This document shows positions 57,905 through 64,000 of a stretch of DNA of 64,000 nucleotides, in pieces; within the stretch, counting starts at the first letter, position 1, and each line of letters opens with the position of its first letter. The stretch is from Anagrus nilaparvatae (Eukaryota > Arthropoda > Insecta > Hymenoptera > Mymaridae): NCBI GenBank assembly GCA_022575985.1, contig JAKSXM010000014.1, positions 12,276,001 to 12,340,000 of the forward strand, written 5' to 3'. A program made the translations under genes and the position numbers. Under the pieces are notes generated by a model. The model saw nothing but the letters and a program-made list of their open reading frames with translations. It ran no database searches and was not told the origin of the DNA.

Positions 57905-58440
57905 ATCAAGATGGCCGACCGTAAAACTTGAAAAAATGAACTTGTAACTTTACAAGGGGGTTTTTGAGGGCAAGAAAAATATAATTTGAGGTGGAAAATA
58001 TTCGATTTTTCAATTTGGAAATTGGCCATTGGAAAATCAGAAAATATGTGAAATTGAAAAATCGAGTATTTTCCACCTCGAGTTCATTTTTCTTGCCCTA
58101 AAAAACCCCCTTGTAAATTTACAAGTTCATTTTTTCAAGTTTTACGGTCGGCCATCTTGGAGAATCGGAAAATATTTTGAATTGAAAAATCGAATATTTT
58201 CCACCTCAAATTCAATTTTATTGCCCTCAAAAACCCCCTTGTAAAGTTACAAGTTCATTTTTTCAAGTTTAACGTTCGGCCATCTTGGAAAATCGTAAAA
58301 TACGTGGAATTGAAAAATCAAATATTTTCCACCTCATATTCATTTTTCTTGCCCTAAAAAACCCTCTTGTAAAGCTAATAGTTGACTCTTTCAAGTTTTC
58401 GGTCCACCATCTTGAAAAATCGGAAAATATTTTGAATTGA
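57905..58440 (-). repeat. 128-bp GGCCATCTTGG satellite with head-to-head turn
   Basis: One unit reads CAAGATGGCCGACCG at about 57909. Then orientation flips near 58020, and three more units read GTCGGCCATCTTGG near 58147, 58275 and 58403. The flip makes 57905-58160 a palindrome through TTGAAAAAATGAACTTGTAA and its complement. ATTTTCCACCTC blocks separate the units. Confidence 0.82.
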
Positions 58441-58652
58441 AAAATTCAAAAATTTTCACTGAAAATTCATTTTAATGTTTAATGCTGGAAAAGTTTCACC
58501 GAAAATTTATTTTATTGACTACGGACTACGGAATCATAAAATCTTTGTTTCCTAAAATAAAAAAAAAAACATTGCATATCATTGCATATGCAATCCGCAA
58601 TGTTTCATATGCAATGCGCAACGTTGCATATGCAACCTTCCGATAGGGACGT

Positions 58653-59262
58653 TCCTCAGGTTACAAAACTCAAATTTTAGGGTCTTGCGTGTGAAAAATT
58701 CTTAAAAGACTTGCGAATATCTAAGGACCACATCTAAAAAGACGTTTTTTTTAGTAATTTAAAGGTGTTTGACCCATTTCCTATGCATGGGACTTTGAAA
58801 TTGGAAATTAGCAGCTCTAAAAACCTATGCAATAGGCTAAATCTTCTTACAGTTATATTGAATGCTCAAAATTTTGCTTATTTAAGGCTCTTAAACAAAT
58901 TTCGCTTGTTATATAGACATTATATATGGCTCATTTTCATTTTTTTTGCAAAAATAGATTTAAAAAAAATAACATAAAAATCTTGTTTCAGTGCTGTAAT
59001 TTTTAGAAAACATAAAGTAATAGTTTTTTTTATCAAGGGAACAACTTGTTATTGTCATAAAAACTAAGTAAAATTTAAAAAATTTTATTATTGTGCTTTT
59101 AACCGTTTATTTCTTGAGGTATAAAAAAGTATTTTTATGCTTTTGTGAATAAATACGTAATTTTTGGTCATATTTTAAACTAAAATATAAGTTATCGTCA
59201 ATTTAAGATTTTACTCAAATTCGTCCTAAATAAGATTGAAGCTCTATATTAAAAAAAGCCCA
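58653..59262. other. AT-rich stretch without gene
   Basis: A 70-codon frame near 58765-58977 has no recognisable feature. No repeats stand out. Confidence 0.4.
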
Positions 59263-60172
59263 CGGCTAGCCTGAAAGATCTAATTATTCAAAAGTCGGAC
59301 ACTTTGAATTTTATAACGAAAAATGAGTGTTCAACCTATAAGCATATCGTACTTTTTTGGATTTAAATCTTTCATCTAGCTTCTTACGAGTTATTTGATA
59401 AGACGTGTCTCTTATTTTCAGGAATGGTTGCTTTATTGGTCCCCGTTTTTCAAAATCAGTCATTCTTTTCGAGATATTTATCAATGAATATGTCCCCCAT
59501 TTAAAATACATGGAAAAAGCCATTTAGTAGCGGTTTTTCTTATTTTGCTTCACAATTTTAGTTTGAGCAAGCAACAAACTAACGAGAAAATTTTTTTTAA
59601 ATATTCATTCAAATGCCTTCTTTATTATAAAGAGGATTGATTATGGCCAACGTGCCAATACGCCTCCATTGTCTGAAAAATTGCGTTTAAAATTGAAAAA
59701 ATAAAGGGTTTTAAAAATTCCATATATTAAATTATTTATATGTAATAATTTATTTAAATTGAATGTCAAAAAAAAACTTTTCTCGTTGGTTTGTTGCTTG
59801 GTCAAACTAAAATTGTGAAGCAAAATAAGAAAAACCGCTACTAAATGGCTTTTGCCATGTATTTTAAATGTGAGACTTATTGATAATTATCTCGAAGAGG
59901 ATGGCTGATTTTGAAAAATAAAATGGATTTGATCATACTTCTGAGTACCAAATAAGCAAACTTTCCTGAAAATTTCAGCCCGATACGAGCAGGGCCAATT
60001 TTGGCTTATTTTCACCTCCCCCGAGAGACACGTGTTATCAAATAACTCGAAGCTTAGATGAAAGACATAAATCCAAAAAAGTACGTTCTTCTTATAGGTT
60101 GAACATTCATTTCTGGCTGTAAAATCCAAAGTGCTCGACTTTTGCATAACCCGATCTTTCAGGCTAGCCGAG
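59263..60172. mobile_element. 0.91-kb inverted repeat with CGGCTAGCCTGAAAGATC ends
   Basis: The ends CGGCTAGCCTGAAAGATC are inverted. Matching arms include TTTTTTGGATTTAAATCTTTC, TTATTTGATAAGACGTGTCTC and AAAAAGCCATTTAGTAGCGG with GCTTCACAATTTTAGTTTGA. The centre lies near 59660. The right arm has about 90 extra bases near 59890-60010. The minus-strand frames here are mirrored shadows. Confidence 0.75.
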
Positions 60173-62040
60173 AGCCTGTTTCTGAACTTTAAACATGCAT
60201 TACTCGCTTGATTTTCATCGTAAAATAATCATTTTTTTTTAATCGTTTAATTTTTGCCAGAGTATTCTTCAAGAAAGAAATCATTTTTATTTACAAAATT
60301 TTAATTTTTATGTCAGAAACCTTTTAAAACTGTAATTTTCATTGGTTTTTGACCTAAAATTTGAAATGTAGTAAAAAAAATGATTTTTTTCTTGAAGAAA
60401 TAAATACTCAGGGAAAAGGTAAGCGATTTAAAAAAAAAATTTGTATTTTACCGTAATAATCAAGCAAATAATGCATATTTTAAGTTTAGAAACATACTTT
60501 TTTCAATAGCTTTTTTATAATCGATTTTTAATCGATTTTTAATCGATTTAATATTTTTAATCGATTCGTAAAATTATAATACATCAAAGTTTAGAATGGG
60601 ATAAATTCATTTTATGAAGCTTGTATTTTGTGGTAAATTTATGCTTTTTACAAATAATAACTTCTGTTATGTCATCAAATTTAAAACTGGTTATTAAGGA
60701 TTTTGACATATTCATTTTCCAATCCTTCTAGTTTTTATTATTCTACTAAAAAATTCTTACTATTGATTTTCGGGATTCGAAAAACTGCCTTGGGTGGACA
60801 ACAATTATGACCTTTGAATGGCGCCCAAAAGAATAGGTATTAAAATATAAAAATTTGAATTTTATTTTATTAATAAATATATTATTTTATAAAAAAAATA
60901 GCCTCTGTAAACTTTTTGAATAAAGTGTAAAAATAGATACATAACTTAATAAAAGTCATTAAAAAAACATTTATTTAATGTTTTTTTATTTTTTAAAATA
61001 AAAAAAAGATGTATAAAAATTTTAAATTTAAAATCATTTATAATTTTTTTTTTTAAATGATGGTACTAAGAGAAAATTGTGACGTCCAGAAGGAGGGGGG
61101 GTTCAACTTATTTGTGACAATTAGTGACAAAGGGTAGGTAGGTCCCAAAAACCTCAAAAATTTTCTGGACGTCTTTTATGGATGCTCCCATAGTTTGTTA
61201 TTAAAATTGTTAAATTATCAAATATTTACATTAAAATTATAATTTTTCTTAAAACTCCGATTTTGAGATGTCCTGGGCTTTCCTGAGCTACCTGTTGTTT
61301 CTATAGGTCTTTTTTTTTGGGGTAAAATTATTTTTTTTTAGTAAATTTAATTTAATAAAAGATTAAAAAAAAAAATTATGTCGGTAATCGTTTAACTTTT
61401 TTTGCATATATAATTACAACTCATTACTTATAATATAACTTTAAACATTGGCTCCCTGAAATTTGGGACCCTTAAAACAAAAAAAATGAATTTTTCTCCT
61501 ATAAAGCGTCGCACAGAGATCTAGAAAAAAAAAGCTGAAATAACTTTAGCTTTGATCAAGTTTCCATCCAATTTTAATGCGGGTTGGCTTGTTTTACTCC
61601 TGAAGACCTGTATTTTACGAAAATAACGATAAGAAAATTTTTTTCCACATGATTTTCACCACTTTTTTAGAAAAACCAACCCCTAAAAAAAAATTTGTAT
61701 CTAAATTATAATTTATCGAAAAAAATCTTCTAGGCCTTGAAAAATTATTTATATGCTTAAATTTGATTGGAAAACAAAGAAATTATGTTTAAAAAAAAAT
61801 CACCCCTATTCTACCCCTAATTCCCCAAAAACTATCCTTAAAGTTAAAAGGCTTAAATTTTTTTTTTTTTAATATTACATAAAATTTATATTGTAGAACT
61901 TTAGGAAATTGTTAAAATATGTTTTTTTTAGTTTTCAGTACTTGATTGGCCTTTTTGTAGGTAAAAACAACCCTTCTTAACACTTTTTTTTCCAATTAAA
62001 TAGGTCTAAAACTCGGGTGTCCCAAATCGGGGAATGAAAA
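60173..62040. other. AT-rich stretch without gene
   Basis: No gene is supported. Contents include a TTTTTAATCGA tandem at 60521-60568 (four units), G and T runs near 61095 and long A/T homopolymers. Small frames lack features. Confidence 0.45.
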
Positions 62041-62052
62041 TTAAATTTGATG

Positions 62053-62130
62053 CCCCATTCCGCGGACTGGCATGGTTGCATAGCCCATTCCGCGGAATGG
62101 GCCGATGACTGTCACGTTCCGCGGAACGGG
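62053..62130. repeat. GC-rich CCGCGG triple hairpin
   Basis: CCCATTCCGCGGACTGG, the perfect palindrome CCCATTCCGCGGAATGGG at 62084-62101 and GTTCCGCGGAACGGGGC lie within 80 bases. The outer GCCCCATTCCGCGG and CCGCGGAACGGGGC also pair with each other. It is a striking GC island in AT-rich DNA. The 74-codon frame over it is periodic and not a gene. Confidence 0.75.
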
Positions 62131-62604
62131 GCATTCCCTCGATCGGGGCGTAACATATATACAGAAGGAAAACTGATTTTAACACTTGCGAGAGCGATTT
62201 ACACTAAGAAGCCACCTAATCTCTTCAAAATACTAAAAATTCATATCGTTTTCTCTGCCAATTACATATAAAAAAAAGAGACAACAAAAAATCAATATTT
62301 TTTAATATAAAAACAAGTTCCTTAGCATATACGTAATATTATAAAGAATCTAACTAAATACAATCAAAGGTACAATTTATACGCGTGACTCAGTTCCTTT
62401 TATTTTATATTTCTTTTTTTATTCTGTTTTATATCATTCTTTTTTTATTCTTTTACTTCTTTATATATTATGTATGATTTTTTTATCATTTTAAAAAACG
62501 TGTACTATTTTTAAAAAAATTAGATTTTTTGTATTATTTAAATCCAGTTATCTCGTGAATTATGATTTGCAAAGGCTTAAAGGGGTAATTTGCATTTTTA
62601 TTTA

Positions 62605-63905
62605 AAATTGTTTCAGGGACACCGTGTTCTTCTAGGAGTGAAATATAATAATTTATATGAATGATCTTAAACTACACCTTGACAATAGAATTTTAAGATT
62701 ACTGTACGCTGATGACCTACAGATATATGTCCAAGTACCAGTAGATCAAATTCAAAAAGGCATTGATCTTTTAACTGACGCAGCTCATAAAGAGTCGATC
62801 TGGTCAGACCTCAATATACTTTCTTTTAATTTCAAGAAAACCAAAGCTATTGTCTTTGGCACATCATACACAGTCAGTCAATTCAAAAAATTAGGTATCC
62901 ATGATATCGTAGTAAACAGCAAAGGTGATACTATTTCGTTTGTCGATGAGGTCCTTAGTCTTGGAGTTGTTTTGGATGACACGCTTTCTTGGAAACATCA
63001 AATCAACCATGTTACCAAAAAAGTCAACAAAAGGCATTATATAGTTTAAAGTTCATCAAATCCTGTACATCGCAGCTATTGAGACGTAGGTTAGTTGAGT
63101 CTCTCGTGATACCTCATTTAGACTACTGTACAGTTGTCTACGCTGACATGTCTCTTGAACTCCGTAAACAACTCCAAAGACTATCGAACTCAGGAATAAG
63201 ATATATTTTTGGGTTAAGGCGTGATGAGCACATCACCCCCTATAGGAAAAAGCTACACTGGTTAAGCACTGACACCCGCAGAGACTTTTTTGCCATGCTG
63301 ATAATGTATCGTTTGGTGCGAATGAAATAACCCCCTCTACTTCTTTCATTGTTTAAACCTTATCGCTCTGACAAGCCTACTAGAGGGCCCCGCATAGATC
63401 TTGAAATCACCACAATGTTAACAGATTCTGGGAAGAACTCTTTCCATATCAAGTATGCCAATCTATGGAATTCTCTGCCCCCCTGCTATCGTGACCTTCC
63501 GTCACTTTCTAGATTTAAGAAGAGTATTAAATTATACTTCTCAAACCTAGATAGTTAACAAAACAGATTGTGATGCTGTGTAATTTTTACCAAAGACATA
63601 TTTAATCATATTTACATAACTATGTACTAACTAATACTATTATCACTATTACTTATAAATTTATACTTGTTCAAATTTATTAGATATACTTGATTTAATT
63701 ATACATAACTTATATTTATACTTGTTGACTAATTTTTTAAAAATTTATATTTATACTTGTTGACTAATTTTTAAAAATAATTAAAAATTTATTATATAAA
63801 AATTTTATTATATATATATATATGTACTAAATATGAATGTAAACAAGAGTGTACTGTATTTTGCTATTGTGAATAAATTGAATAATAATAATAATAATAA
63901 TAATA
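62605..63905 (+). mobile_element. 5'-truncated jockey/CR1-like non-LTR retrotransposon
   Basis: The insertion keeps only the C-terminal part of the reverse transcriptase and the 3' untranslated region. A degraded finger/palm block precedes 62657, followed by the YADD catalytic box and the downstream thumb region. It ends at AATAAATTG and an (AAT)n tail of about eight units at 63881-63905, as in non-LTR elements that end in a short microsatellite instead of poly(A). No endonuclease domain is present, so it is dead on arrival. The 5' junction is not precise. Confidence 0.8.
62657..63558 (+). pseudogene. Reverse transcriptase pseudogene (non-LTR)
   Basis: Three frame segments are collinear: 62657-63049, then 62989-63330 in another frame, then 63349-63558 in that same frame past a stop. 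The first has LLYADDLQIY, the polymerase active-site motif, and an ends-with-thumb stretch with a SLGVVLDD-type motif. The second has LVIPHLDYC and a KLHWL segment. The third has LWNSLPPCYRDL and an SRFKKSIKLYF ending, typical of jockey/CR1 C-termini. At least one frameshift near 63035 and an in-frame stop at about 63328 break it, so it makes no enzyme. Confidence 0.82.
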
Positions 63906-64000
63906 TAAGGGTAAAAGGGGGTAAAAAATCAATTTTCATTAAGAGTGATTCTTAGTAAAAGTTTCCAGGTCGGGTCGCTGAAACCGGCTAAAAACTTTTT

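Larger units (their letters stand above)
56996..58652. repeat. Satellite block between inverted GCATATGCAAC ends
   Basis: CCCTATCGAAGGATTGCATA at about 56998 is matched in reverse near 58620-58648 (GCATATGCAACCTTCCGATA), so these 30-base ends bracket 1.65 kb. Inside are the two ATGGCGG-type arrays. Several extra GCATATGCAA words lie at 58565-58635. This looks like an element that captured or amplified the satellite. Confidence 0.6.

Noticed and set aside
60521..60568. Telomere-like tandem repeat
   Set aside because: TTTTTAATCGA units are only four in number and do not match insect TTAGG.
62047..62271. 74-codon frame with repeated His-Ser-Ala words
   Set aside because: It is a translation of the CCGCGG hairpins, followed by chance sequence.
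62657..63558. Active reverse transcriptase
   Set aside because: There is a frameshift, an in-frame stop and no N-terminal half or endonuclease.

Overview
This is AT-rich eukaryotic DNA with long poly(A)/poly(T) stretches, short GT-AG introns, and no operons or bacterial-style genes. Two four-transmembrane claudin-family genes, a jockey/CR1-type reverse transcriptase relic and a copia-like solo LTR point to an arthropod, most likely an insect. The species cannot be named from the sequence. Cellular gene content is very low. Two intact genes occupy about 1.5 kb; nearly everything else is repeats, and most of the listed small open frames are chance frames in AT-rich DNA or in repeat arms.

The two genes are paralogues on the + strand about 47 kb apart: 4242-4979 (two exons, 212 aa) and 51861-52652 (two exons, 221 aa). 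They share the W-GLW-C-C first-loop pattern, an ATQFFFT motif at the second membrane segment and a GWSF...AVIGS...LFLVEA ending. Their single introns lie at different positions, so an intron was gained or lost after duplication.

Layout: 1-3.3 kb holds phased short repeats, a 150-bp satellite with a three-variant higher-order pattern and a 1.1-kb inverted repeat. 4.2-5.0 kb is claudin-like gene 1. 9.0-23.0 kb is a 14-kb composite with 3-kb inverted arms. The arms differ by clean insertions: a solo LTR with a 5-bp target duplication in one, and two palindromic elements in the other. The opposite arm preserves each empty site. 24.75-50.98 kb is a 26-kb imperfect palindrome made of seven collinear inverted segment pairs around a loop near 36.15-36.87 kb. 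It carries spliced-looking exons in both arms near its centre and many arm-specific satellites. 51.6-52.7 kb is claudin-like gene 2. 53.4-60.2 kb holds ATGGCGG-core satellites and further palindromes, including one of 2.07 kb. 62.6-63.9 kb is a 5'-truncated, frameshifted non-LTR retrotransposon ending in an (AAT)n tail.

The main point of interest is architectural. The interval between two duplicated genes is packed with nested palindromes at scales from 16 bp to 26 kb, and the arms act as each other's controls for dating insertions and defining element ends and target duplications. Arm coordinates were read by eye and are approximate to tens of bases unless stated otherwise.
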